A DNA stretch of 14,468 nt, from positions 1 to 14,468 of the forward strand of contig JADDPV010000275.1 of NCBI GenBank assembly GCA_016781705.1, in the 5' to 3' direction. Below are positions 1-6,303 of the stretch, one piece after another. Position 1 is the first letter of the stretch. The number at the start of each line of letters is the position of its first letter. This DNA is from Rubrobacter sp. (GTDB lineage: Bacteria; Actinomycetota; Rubrobacteria; Rubrobacterales; Rubrobacteraceae). The notes beneath the pieces were generated by a model, which was not told the DNA's origin, made no database searches, and saw only the letters and a list, made by a program, of their open reading frames with translations. Position numbers and translations under genes: made by a program.

Positions 1-42
1 CTCATCATCCTCGCCGGTGTCTACCTATCTCGGCGCCGGTAA
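1..42 (+). CDS. C-terminal end of a probable EamA/DMT-family transporter (partial)
   Basis: Frame 1 reads LIILAGVYLSRRR and then TAA. A final hydrophobic helix ending in a glycine-valine-tyrosine-leucine stretch and a short arginine tail is how many EamA (drug/metabolite transporter) proteins end, with the last of ten membrane helices followed by a few cytoplasmic basic residues. Only 13 codons are in the window, so substrate and family are an inference from a short motif; another polytopic membrane protein could end the same way. The gene runs towards the convergent budA. Confidence 0.4.
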   Translation, partial: LIILAGVYLSRRR

Positions 43-53
43 GGAGAGCGAAG

Positions 54-95
54 GCCCGGGGGACGACTCGTCTTCCGGTCGGTGACCTCCCGGGC
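54..95. terminator. Possible bidirectional terminator hairpin between convergent genes
   Basis: GCCCGGG at 54-60 is complementary to CCCGGGC at 89-95, and two more G-C pairs can form inside after a one-base bulge. It lies between the stop of the left-edge gene and the stop of the convergent decarboxylase gene, where a shared terminator is expected. The loop is long (over 20 nt) and neither strand has a clear T-run, so this is weak. Confidence 0.3.
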
Positions 96-880
96 TACTC
101 CTTCTCGACGCGTTCCAGCGCGTTACGCTTCGCCGCCGTGGTGTCGGGCGTGGGTACACCGACCCCCGTGGGGAGTTCGAGCCACAGGTCCGATTCGCGA
201 TCCACGCGAAGCTCGCCGCGGGCCATTCGGCACTCCAGCAGGTGCCCCCCGGCGCTCCTGTCGTCGGTGATGAAGTGGAGGTGGTAGCCGGGCACGTTCA
301 GCCCCTGCGTGTAGTCAGGGAAGCGGAAGCCCACGAGGCTGCCCCGAACGTCACGGAACTCGAAGGTGGGCTGGCGCTTCACCACCTCGGCGAGCGGCGG
401 GTAGGGCCTGCGCTGCCGGGGCACGCTGCGCGTCTTCACGTAGCCGAAGCGGCCGTCCAAGCGAACCGCGCAGAGCATGTCGCCACCGCCGACGATCCGG
501 TCCAAGGAGGCGCAAAGGGCCGCGAGATCCTCCCGGACGTCGAGCGGCCGGAACAGGGTCGGCTCGAAGAACGTCACGACGGCGAAAGGCGTCTTCGCCC
601 GGCCGTCCACCTCGTAGGCTCGCCCATCCGCCCTCACCTGATAGAAGGTACCGTCGAGCCCGACCACCTCCCCGTCCAGGGCATCGACCGTGCCTATCCC
701 AAAATCCCCGCGGGTCCGGAGCTCGGCGAAGCTGACGTCGCCGTCGTAGTTGCCGTCGAGCAAGGCATCTATGGTGGAGGCTTGGAAGAGGACGTGGTGG
801 GCACGCTCCCCCGCGCGAGCGTCGCCCCTGCCAAGGTACTCGACGCGCAGCGCCCCGATGAACGTCGCGTCTATAGGCAT
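95..880 (-). CDS. budA: Alpha-acetolactate decarboxylase
   Basis: Converts (S)-2-acetolactate to acetoin with CO2 release. It diverts pyruvate-derived acetolactate from branched-chain amino-acid synthesis to acetoin/butanediol, and it is a zinc enzyme. The 261-residue length is normal for the family. The zinc ligands are visible as His200 and His202 (YHLHF) and His213 (GGHLLEC), with the same 2- and 11-residue spacing as His194/196/207 of the Brevibacillus enzyme. Glu71 (LDGE) and Arg151 (VKTRSVP) match that enzyme's Glu65 and Arg145 with the same offset of six. There is no obvious signal peptide, so it is probably cytoplasmic. The ATG is preceded by a purine-rich GAGGGGGA about 4-5 nt upstream. 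No acetolactate synthase gene lies beside it, so the gene appears to be monocistronic. Confidence 0.93.
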   Translation of the reverse strand: MPIDATFIGALRVEYLGRGDARAGERAHHVLFQASTIDALLDGNYDGDVSFAELRTRGDFGIGTVDALDGEVVGLDGTFYQVRADGRAYEVDGRAKTPFAVVTFFEPTLFRPLDVREDLAALCASLDRIVGGGDMLCAVRLDGRFGYVKTRSVPRQRRPYPPLAEVVKRQPTFEFRDVRGSLVGFRFPDYTQGLNVPGYHLHFITDDRSAGGHLLECRMARGELRVDRESDLWLELPTGVGVPTPDTTAAKRNALERVEKE

Positions 881-955
881 CGGTCCCCCTCGTACATTTC
901 GTTACCCTCCCGTGCCACGGTCACCCTTGTCCACCCTCGTGCTCCGTCCCTTTCG

Positions 956-984
956 GTTATACCGCTCTGCCGCGGGCGGTTAAA
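956..984 (-). promoter_or_regulatory. Candidate sigma70-type promoter for budA
   Basis: On the minus strand TATAAC (956-961) sits 17 bp downstream of TTTAAC (979-984). The -10 matches 5 of 6 consensus bases and the -35 only 3 of 6. It would give a leader of about 70 nt before the budA ATG. It is the best-spaced pair seen upstream of the gene, but it is a consensus match only. Confidence 0.35.
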
Positions 985-1122
985 GCGGTTGCAAGGCCCG
1001 TTACGGCCTGGATCACGGTGTCCCCTACGACTCCGCGACCGCCGCCCCTCGCGGTCGAGCCAACCTCTCGACGCGCGGGTAGACGAACACTACGGCACCC
1101 GCGCCACCGCACCCTGCACTAG

Positions 1123-1428
1123 CACCGGGTCGGTGAGCGACGCCAGGGCGACCCACCACACGCCGTCCTCGAACCCTCCTCGCACGTCGGCCGCCTCGAA
1201 CAGACCGCCCTCGCGGCCTACCGGACTTTGGGCTGCTACGGCTTCGCGCGCGTAGACACCATCGTCGCCGGCGACAACCCCTGGGTCCTCGACGTAAAGA
1301 CCATCCCCGGCTTCACCGAGACCTCGACGTTGCCCCTCGCCGCCCAAGCTATCGGCATGAGGTTCGAGGAGCTCGTCGAGACGATCCTGGAGTCCGCGCT
1401 GCAAGCGGGTTCGCAAGCGAAGTTATAG
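1123..1428 (+). pseudogene. ddl: C-terminal relic of D-alanine--D-alanine ligase
   Basis: Ddl joins two D-alanines for peptidoglycan. Only the end of the ATP-grasp C-terminal domain survives. The open frame from about 1159 reads AVLEPSSHVGRLEQTALAAY, followed by TLGCYGFARVDTIVAGD and DVKTIPGFTETSTLPLAAQA, matching the family's GCRGFARVDF and EVNTIPGMTETSLLP region. An in-frame TAG at 1120-1122 closes the frame on the left. Only about 240 nt lie between this and budA, so roughly two thirds of the usual 320-370 residues are missing. The metal-binding Glu-x-Asn of Ddl reads Asp-Val-Lys (1291-1299), so a ligand is changed as well. A TTG at 1228 could start a 66-residue peptide, but it could not fold into a working ligase. 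It lies just upstream of dacA on the same strand, so the pair may be the remains of a cell-wall gene cluster. Confidence 0.8.
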
Positions 1429-1549
1429 GAGCACTCCCGCTTGCCCGCACCCGAATGCCTAGCTCGTAGACCTTTCTGACGGGCGGCTCCGCGGGGATGG
1501 ACGCGGACCCGGCGACTGGCTCATGGTAGGCGCCGCCAAGCTCTGTTCT

Positions 1550-1576
1550 CTTTGGTCTCCTCTTCGGAGCCGAAAG
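1550..1576 (+). other. Imperfect hairpin in the leader of dacA
   Basis: CTCC (1557-1560) pairs with GGAG (1566-1569), GG (1554-1555) with CC (1570-1571) and CTTT (1550-1553) with AAAG (1573-1576). There is one bulged base on each side and a 5-nt loop. No T-run follows. It could be a terminator of the upstream ligase relic or a leader structure of dacA. Confidence 0.3.
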
Positions 1577-1611
1577 GTGCTAAAGTCTTGCGCCGTCGAA
1601 GCGAATAACCG

Positions 1612-1634
1612 CCGCCCGCCATCCGAGCGGGCGG
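1612..1634 (+). other. 8-bp perfect GC hairpin just upstream of the dacA ribosome-binding site
   Basis: CCGCCCGC (1612-1619) and GCGGGCGG (1627-1634) are exact reverse complements around a 7-nt loop. The 3' arm ends 9 nt before the GGAGG of dacA. No T-run follows, so a simple terminator is unlikely. A leader structure affecting initiation or mRNA stability is possible, but GC-rich DNA yields such stems by chance. Confidence 0.3.
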
Positions 1635-1643
1635 GTGCGAGTC

Positions 1644-1648
1644 GGAGG
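1644..1648 (+). promoter_or_regulatory. Ribosome-binding site that sets the dacA start
   Basis: GGAGG lies 7 nt before the ATG at 1656. A GTG at 1635 is in frame but lies upstream of this site and has no comparable purine tract of its own, so the ATG is preferred. Confidence 0.65.
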
Positions 1649-1655
1649 CACGCAG

Positions 1656-2963
1656 ATGGCATCAGGAGAGAAGCGGCCCTCGCCCGGAGAGGGCCGGATG
1701 GCAGGTTTGCGAAGCGGGACGGGTCTGGCGATGGTCTTCGTCATCGCCCTGATCTCGCTCGCGTTCACGCTGGGGGTCGCCGGCCCCTCCCTGGCGCAGG
1801 AGGAGGAGACGACGACGGGCGCCGGGGGAGAGGCGCCGCCGGGGGAAACGATCCCCGGGGAGCCCCTGGCGCCGCCGGAGATCGAGGCGGGCGGGTGGGC
1901 GCTCGCGGACCTCGGGTCGGGACGCTTGCTAGCGGGAGAGAGCCAGGATGAGCGTCTACCGCTGGGCTCGACGACCAAGATCATGTCCGCGGTCGTGATC
2001 CTGGAGGCGATCGAAAACGGGGACATAAGCTTCGACGATGAGGTGGTCATCTCCCCTACGGCCGAGGAGTTCGTCGGGACGGTCTACAGCAACGTGGGAC
2101 TCATAGCGGGCGAGCGCGTGACCGTGCGCGACCTCCTGGTGGCCTCGCTGGTCCCGTCGGGGACCGAGGCGATCTACGCCCTCGCCGAGCACGTCGGCGG
2201 CGGGGGCGGCGAGGCCAGCGTCGAGCGCTTCGTCGGCCTGATGAACCAGAAAGCCGAGGAGCTCGGCCTCCAGAACACCCGCTTCGACAGCCCCGCCGGC
2301 CTCGACTCGCCCAATAATTACTCCAGCGCGAGGGACATGGCGGAGATCGCGCGCGAGGCCATGCAGTACCCCGAGTTCCGCGAGATCGTGGACCAGCCGG
2401 AGGCCACGGTCGCCACCGACAGCAGGCAGATAGAGGTCTTCAATACCAATACCCTCCTGAACATCTACCCCGAGGCCACCGGCATCAAGACCGGGACCTC
2501 GCCGGAGGCCGGCCCCTCCCTCGTCTCCTCCGCCGAGGAGGGCGAGGAGTCTTACGTCTCGGTCGTGCTCGACGCGGTGAGCGCCGACGGTACACAGGGC
2601 GACCGCTTCGCCGACTCGCAGGCCGTCCTCGACTACGGCTTCGCCAACCACGAGCGCCAGGCCGTCGCGTCCCGGAACGAGGTGTACGGGGAGATAGGCG
2701 TCCCCTTCCGCCGCGGCGAGACAGTGGAGCTTGCCGCCGCTGAGAACGTGGAAGGGCTCGTCAGCCCCGGCGTGGAGATCGAGCGCCGCGTGACGACCGG
2801 TGAGCCGCCCCCCTCGGCCCGCGCCGGCCAGCGGCTCGGCGAGGTCGAGGTCCTCGTGGACGGCCACAGCGTCGGCCAGAGCCCGCTCGTCGCGACGCGG
2901 GGCTACGAGGAGGCCTCCTTCCTGCAGAAGACGTGGTTCCGGGTGCGAGGGCTCTTCGGGTAA
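1656..2963 (+). CDS. dacA: D-alanyl-D-alanine carboxypeptidase (peptidase S11, PBP5-like)
   Basis: Trims the terminal D-alanine from peptidoglycan stem peptides outside the membrane. The 435-residue protein has an N-terminal hydrophobic segment at about 23-40 with a possible signal-peptidase site near SLA-Q (45-48). An acidic, Gly/Pro-rich linker to about 75 follows, then the penicillin-binding fold. SxxK is Ser105-Thr-Thr-Lys108 and KTG is Lys278-Thr-Gly280 (GIKTGTSPEAG). The second motif, normally Ser-x-Asn, reads Ser168-Gly-Thr170 (VPSGTEAIYALAEH). A beta-rich PBP5 C-terminal-like region covers about 345-415. The end SFLQKTWFRVRGLFG resembles the amphipathic membrane anchor of PBP5. The start is the ATG 7 nt after GGAGG, not the in-frame GTG at 1635. 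It follows a D-Ala-D-Ala ligase relic on the same strand. The family call is secure; whether SGT impairs activity is unknown. Confidence 0.9.
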   Translation: MASGEKRPSPGEGRMAGLRSGTGLAMVFVIALISLAFTLGVAGPSLAQEEETTTGAGGEAPPGETIPGEPLAPPEIEAGGWALADLGSGRLLAGESQDERLPLGSTTKIMSAVVILEAIENGDISFDDEVVISPTAEEFVGTVYSNVGLIAGERVTVRDLLVASLVPSGTEAIYALAEHVGGGGGEASVERFVGLMNQKAEELGLQNTRFDSPAGLDSPNNYSSARDMAEIAREAMQYPEFREIVDQPEATVATDSRQIEVFNTNTLLNIYPEATGIKTGTSPEAGPSLVSSAEEGEESYVSVVLDAVSADGTQGDRFADSQAVLDYGFANHERQAVASRNEVYGEIGVPFRRGETVELAAAENVEGLVSPGVEIERRVTTGEPPPSARAGQRLGEVEVLVDGHSVGQSPLVATRGYEEASFLQKTWFRVRGLFG

Positions 2964-3026
2964 GCGAGCGGCCTGCGTTCGGTGATCAGCCCAGCTCGAA
3001 CGGCGTCTCGACGCGGCGCGGTCGAC

Positions 3027-3047
3027 ATCCGCCGGACGTCAGCGGAT
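3027..3047 (+). terminator. Weak candidate terminator after dacA
   Basis: ATCCGC (3027-3032) and GCGGAT (3042-3047) form a 6-bp stem with a 9-nt loop, 63 nt after the dacA stop and before the convergent rraA relic. No T-run is present. It is the clearest inverted repeat in this 166-base gap. Confidence 0.25.
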
Positions 3048-3129
3048 ACACCGTATCAACGGCGCGTTTTCGCCGGCATCCCGGCCTCACCCCAAGTGTA
3101 ACTCAAGGGCGTTGGCGGCGGTTTTCGAG

Positions 3130-3606
3130 CTATCGTGGGTCTCTATCCACGACGATGACGCCGTTGGAGTCGGCGTAGAGGAGTTGCCGAGCTCGAAGGT
3201 GATGCCGGCGAAAGCGATGTCCCCGTCGCTTTCGCTAGCGCCCCTTTTCTCGCTCCCGCGGGGGCAGGCGGCGAGGGCCTTCAGGCCGATAGGACGGCGG
3301 AGATCTCGGCGGAGTCCCGGATCGCACCGTTCACCAGGATCCCGGCTCACCCGTTCTCCCGAGCGAGGCAGGCGAGCATGTCTCCCACGAGGGCGCACCG
3401 CGTGGAGCCCGCGCCGTCTACCACGAGCACCCGGCCCCGCCCGGCGGCGCTCAAAGCTCCCGGACGAGCACGTTGTCCTCGAAGACCCTAACGGTGGCTA
3501 TGGCCCCGTGGAAATTGCGCTCGCCGCCGAAGTCCCGGAACAGGGGCTCGACTACCCGAGCGCCCGCGCCGAGCTCGTCGCAGAGGTCCGCCGTGTTAAA
3601 GCTCAC
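3130..3606 (-). pseudogene. rraA: Decayed RraA-family gene (RNase E regulator / HMG-aldolase-like)
   Basis: RraA-family proteins are about 160-residue trimers annotated either as RNase E activity regulators or as 4-hydroxy-4-methyl-2-oxoglutarate-type aldolases. Three frames must be joined to read it. From the GTG at 3604-3606 it gives SFNTADLCDELGAGARVVEP and LFRDFGGERNFHGAIATVRV. After a shift near 3451-3456 it gives GRVLVVDGAGSTRCALVGDM, then ENG, a TGA at 3347-3349 where the family has Trp, and AGILVNGAIRDSAEISAV. After a second shift near 3289-3296 it gives IGLKALAACPRG up to ITFELGN, and after a third near 3178-3186 LYADSNGVIVVDRDPR to a TAG at 3130-3132. The span of about 159 codons equals the family length, so decay is by point lesions and not truncation. 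The start overlaps the trmFO stop (GTGA), a coupling typical of an operon partner. Confidence 0.85.
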
Positions 3607-4949
3607 GATCGAAAGCCCTGGAGGACCTCGCGGGGAAAGACGCCTCCTGAGGCAGCGAACTCCTCCAACTCGGCGAGCGCCATCTCCGCCTGGCGCCGCC
3701 GGCGCTCGGGCTTGGAGAGGCGATTTCCGTTCTCCTTCTTGGGGGCGGGAGGGAGGAGGCCCCAGTTGGAGTTGATCGGTTGGAGGGTGCCCTCCTTGAC
3801 GGTGATGTAGTGGGCGAGAGCCCCGATCATGGTCCCCCGAGGCAACTCGACCGGCTTAAGGCCGCGCGCCACCCTTGCGGCGTTGACGCCGGCGACGTGG
3901 CCCATCGCGGCGCTCTCGACGTAGCCTTCCACGCCGGTGAGCTGGCCGGCGAAGAACAAAGCATCCGCGCCCTTGAGGCGCATCGTGGCCTCCAGCATCC
4001 GGTTCGAGGGGAGGTACGTGTTGCGGTGCATCACGCCCATGCGCGCGAAGTCGGCGTTCTGCATGCCCGGAATCGTGCGGAACACGCGCTTCTGCTCGCC
4101 CCACTTCAGGCGCGTCTGGAAGCCGACCATGTTGAAGAGCAGCCCCTCGGCGTCGTCCTGCCTCAGCTGCACGACGGCGTAGGGCTCCTCACCGGTCCTT
4201 GGGTCGGGCAAGCCGACGGGCTTCATCGGGCCGAAGCGCAACGTCTCCGGGCCGCGGCGCGCGATGACCTCGACCGGCAAACAGCCCTCGAAATACATGC
4301 CCTCCTCGAAGTCCTTTATCGGGGCGAGCTCCGCGCAGACGAGCGCCTCGATGAAGGCGTAATACTCCTCTTCGTCCATCGGACAGTTCAGGTAAGCTGC
4401 CTCGCCCTTGCCATAGCGGCTCGCCAGGTAGACCTTCTCCTCGTCCAAAGACTCGCGGAAGATGATGGGCGACGCCGCGTCGTAGAAGAACAAGGTCTCG
4501 CCGGAGAGGGCGGAGATCTCCCCGGCCAGAGCGTCCGAGGTCAGCGGGCCGGTGGCGACGACGGTCGAGCCGTCGGGGATGCCGGTGGCCTCCCTTCGGA
4601 CCACCGCGACGTTCGGGTGGGCGTGGACGGCCTCGGTAACGGCGCGCGGGAAGCCTTCGCGGGCGACGCCTAAAGCGCCGCCGGCCGGTACGGAGTTGGC
4701 GTCGGCGCAGCGCAGGATGACGGACCCGAGGCGCCTCAGCTCCTCTTTGAGGAGCCCCGAGGCCGTCTCGATGGAGCGGTTGCCCAAAGAGTTGGAGCAG
4801 ACGAGCTCGGCGAAGTGTTCGGTGCGGTGGGCCGGGGTCTGTTTCAGGGGGCGCATCTCCCACAGCTCGACCGAGCAACCCATCTCCGCCGCCTGCCAGG
4901 CCGCCTCGCTGCCCGCGAGCCCGCCGCCTATCACCGTAACGTCTGGCAT
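3603..4949 (-). CDS. trmFO: Methylenetetrahydrofolate--tRNA-(uracil-54-C5)-methyltransferase TrmFO
   Basis: Makes 5-methyluridine at position 54 of the tRNA T-loop, using methylenetetrahydrofolate as carbon donor and FAD as reductant; it is cytoplasmic. The 448-residue length is typical. The FAD-binding GGGLAG is at residues 8-13, followed by the family motif CSNSLGN with Cys51 and FEGCLPVEVI with Cys223. These correspond to the two functional cysteines, Cys53 and Cys226, of the Bacillus subtilis enzyme. The C-terminal blocks GVMHRNTYLPS and FAGQLTGVEGYVESAAMG are also intact. The ATG is preceded by GGAGG (plus-strand CCTCC at 4958-4962) at an 8-nt spacing. It overlaps the relic of rraA at its 3' end. 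Most actinobacteria are thought to lack TrmFO, so it helps to place the lineage. Confidence 0.96.
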   Translation of the reverse strand: MPDVTVIGGGLAGSEAAWQAAEMGCSVELWEMRPLKQTPAHRTEHFAELVCSNSLGNRSIETASGLLKEELRRLGSVILRCADANSVPAGGALGVAREGFPRAVTEAVHAHPNVAVVRREATGIPDGSTVVATGPLTSDALAGEISALSGETLFFYDAASPIIFRESLDEEKVYLASRYGKGEAAYLNCPMDEEEYYAFIEALVCAELAPIKDFEEGMYFEGCLPVEVIARRGPETLRFGPMKPVGLPDPRTGEEPYAVVQLRQDDAEGLLFNMVGFQTRLKWGEQKRVFRTIPGMQNADFARMGVMHRNTYLPSNRMLEATMRLKGADALFFAGQLTGVEGYVESAAMGHVAGVNAARVARGLKPVELPRGTMIGALAHYITVKEGTLQPINSNWGLLPPAPKKENGNRLSKPERRRRQAEMALAELEEFAASGGVFPREVLQGFRS

Positions 4950-4962
4950 GAAAACAACCTCC

Positions 4963-5461
4963 GCGAAGAAAGAGCTTTGAGACGAACTTAGGAAGCTTTA
5001 GTTTACGATAGAGGTCCAGCATCGTCCGGTGCAACGTTCACGGCGGTAAAGATCGCGTAGAACCACAGGCCCCGTCCCAGGACCCGGTATTGCTTCAGCC
5101 CGGAGCGGACACCGGCAAGCTGGAGGCCGCTGCGATTTGAATACCACTCCTAACCCGAATTATTCATGGGAGTGAGTTTCGTCGATGAATAAGGGAAGAG
5201 CGATTTCGGACGCTTCGAATCCGCGATGGACTACACATAAGCCGACTTCTTCTCGGGACATTCATCGCCCTCTCGCCGAACGGAGCAGACTCTGCGGAAG
5301 GGTTCATGAATAATCCGGGCTGGCTTTCTCGGCACCCGGCCGGCGAGCCCTTCCCAAAAGTCTATCCTCGACCCCTTTCGTCCCCGTATGCCCACGGCGC
5401 GCTCCCCCGCCACCGCGAGTAGCATCGGCCATCCCCTCGCGCACGGCCCCGGGCTCCCATC
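4963..5461. other. About 500-base gap with no convincing gene
   Basis: No recognisable protein is encoded on either strand. On the minus strand a frame stays open for 48 codons (5149 down to 5006, between TAG and TAA) and reads GLWFYAIFTAVNVAPDDAG near its end, which is protein-like but has no good start codon. A 64-codon minus frame at 5231-5425 has an ATG but resembles nothing I know. The gap is less GC-rich than its surroundings near 5140-5320, where three copies of ATGAATAA in mixed orientation occur. The trmFO promoter should lie at its left end; the only candidate, TTGCAC with TATCGT on the minus strand near 5009-5038, is weak. Confidence 0.6.
5159..5314. repeat. Three dispersed copies of an ATGAATAA motif, partly inverted
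   Basis: ATTATTCATG (5159-5168) is the exact reverse complement of CATGAATAAT (5305-5314). ATGAATAA at 5185-5192 is complementary to TTATTCAT at 5160-5167, leaving a 17-nt spacer. AT-rich ten-mers recurring within 160 bases are notable in such GC-rich DNA. They may be operator half-sites, a structured RNA or leftover sequence. Confidence 0.35.
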
Positions 5462-6163
5462 TCAGGGTACGGGCTTGCCGCGCCTCCTGCGCCGGACGAC
5501 GGCGAACACTATCGCCCCGGCGACGACGAGGCCGGAGAAGACCAGGAACAGGCGGACGTGTTCGGGGGCTCTGTGGCCGAGGTAGGAGTAGACGAGCGTC
5601 TGGGGGAAGATGCCGAGCGCCGTGGCCGCCAGAAAGCGGCGGAACTTCATGCGCGTGATCCCGGCGGCGTAGGAGACGACGTCGAAGGAGATGCCGGGCA
5701 CCAGCCGGGCGACGAGCACCGCGTACACCCCCCACCGCGCGAACCAGCGATCCGCCGACTTCAGACCCGCCCTGCCGACCAGTACCTCAACCGGCGCCCG
5801 CCCCAGAGCGCGCGAAAGGGCGAAACACACCGCCGCCGCTAAAGTGTGCCCGAACAGGCTCAACGCCCACCCCCACAACGTCCCGAACGCCAGCCCGTTC
5901 GCGAAGGTGATGACGAACGAGGGCAACGGCGCCGCGAGGGCCTGCAAGACCATGAGCAGCGTCGAGGCGACCGGCGCCCAGAGCCCGAACGAGAGCACGT
6001 AGTCCCGGATGCCGTCTACGTCCCCGCGCCCCAGAACGGCCGCGGCCCGCCCCACCTCCTCCCGGAATCCCTCCCAGAGGAGGTACAACAGCCCCAAGAC
6101 CAACGCCGCCGAGAGCGCCGCGGCGAGCCTCGCCAGCCGCGCCGTCCGGGCATCGAGCCCCAC
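5462..6163 (-). CDS. TVP38/TMEM64 (DedA-like, VTT domain) membrane protein
   Basis: Integral membrane protein of the SNARE-associated/VTT superfamily, whose members are linked to lipid scrambling, undecaprenyl-phosphate recycling and membrane homeostasis. The role of this one is not determined. The 233 residues show a first helix at about 10-30. The conserved core follows: a re-entrant-type segment around 62-95, then GWALSLFGHTLAAAVCFALS (98-117) ending in Arg-Ala-Leu-Gly-Arg, then VARLVPGISFDVVSYAAG (151-168) and ALGIFPQTLVYSYLG (182-196). A last helix lies at 205-223 with an RRRRRGK tail. The start is uncertain. The GTG at 6161-6163 lacks a good ribosome-binding site, and the frame stays open upstream to a TAA at 6233-6235 without any usual start codon. 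It lies downstream of the propeller gene but is separated from it by a hairpin. Confidence 0.88.
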   Translation of the reverse strand: MGLDARTARLARLAAALSAALVLGLLYLLWEGFREEVGRAAAVLGRGDVDGIRDYVLSFGLWAPVASTLLMVLQALAAPLPSFVITFANGLAFGTLWGWALSLFGHTLAAAVCFALSRALGRAPVEVLVGRAGLKSADRWFARWGVYAVLVARLVPGISFDVVSYAAGITRMKFRRFLAATALGIFPQTLVYSYLGHRAPEHVRLFLVFSGLVVAGAIVFAVVRRRRRGKPVP

Positions 6164-6247
6164 TAGCGGCGCAGGAACGGTGTTATCGGCCGGTTCCTTC
6201 TTGCGAACGACTTGCCAGGCCTCCCCGGCGGCTTACGGTGCCGGGTG

Positions 6248-6253
6248 ATTATA
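6248..6253 (-). promoter_or_regulatory. Consensus -10 element upstream of the TVP38/DedA-like gene
   Basis: The minus strand reads TATAAT exactly, about 85 nt before the GTG start and just downstream of the hairpin that ends the propeller gene. No good -35 is present at 17 bp; TCGACC, 19 bp away (6273-6278), is the nearest match. A separate promoter for this gene is plausible. Confidence 0.4.
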
Positions 6254-6267
6254 GCGATCAGCCCGCC

Positions 6268-6302
6268 GCGAGGGTCGAGATAACGACTCTCGACTCCCTC
6301 GC
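6268..6302 (-). terminator. Terminator-like hairpin right after the propeller gene
   Basis: GCGAGGG (6268-6274) pairs with CCCTCGC (6296-6302) and TCGAGA (6275-6280) with TCTCGA (6288-6293). This gives a 13-bp stem with a 2-nt bulge and a 7-nt loop. It begins one base beyond the propeller stop codon (6304-6306), where a transcription stop is expected. There is no U-run, as is common in GC-rich actinobacteria. Confidence 0.55.
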
Positions 6303-6303
6303 C

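Noticed and set aside
242..1255. A 337-codon plus-strand frame over budA
   Set aside because: It is antisense to an intact decarboxylase with all zinc ligands, and its second half runs through unrelated intergenic text.
5231..5425. A 64-codon minus-strand frame in the gap left of the TVP38-like gene
   Set aside because: It has an ATG but no recognisable motif or family resemblance, and a competing open frame on the same strand; not supportable as a gene.
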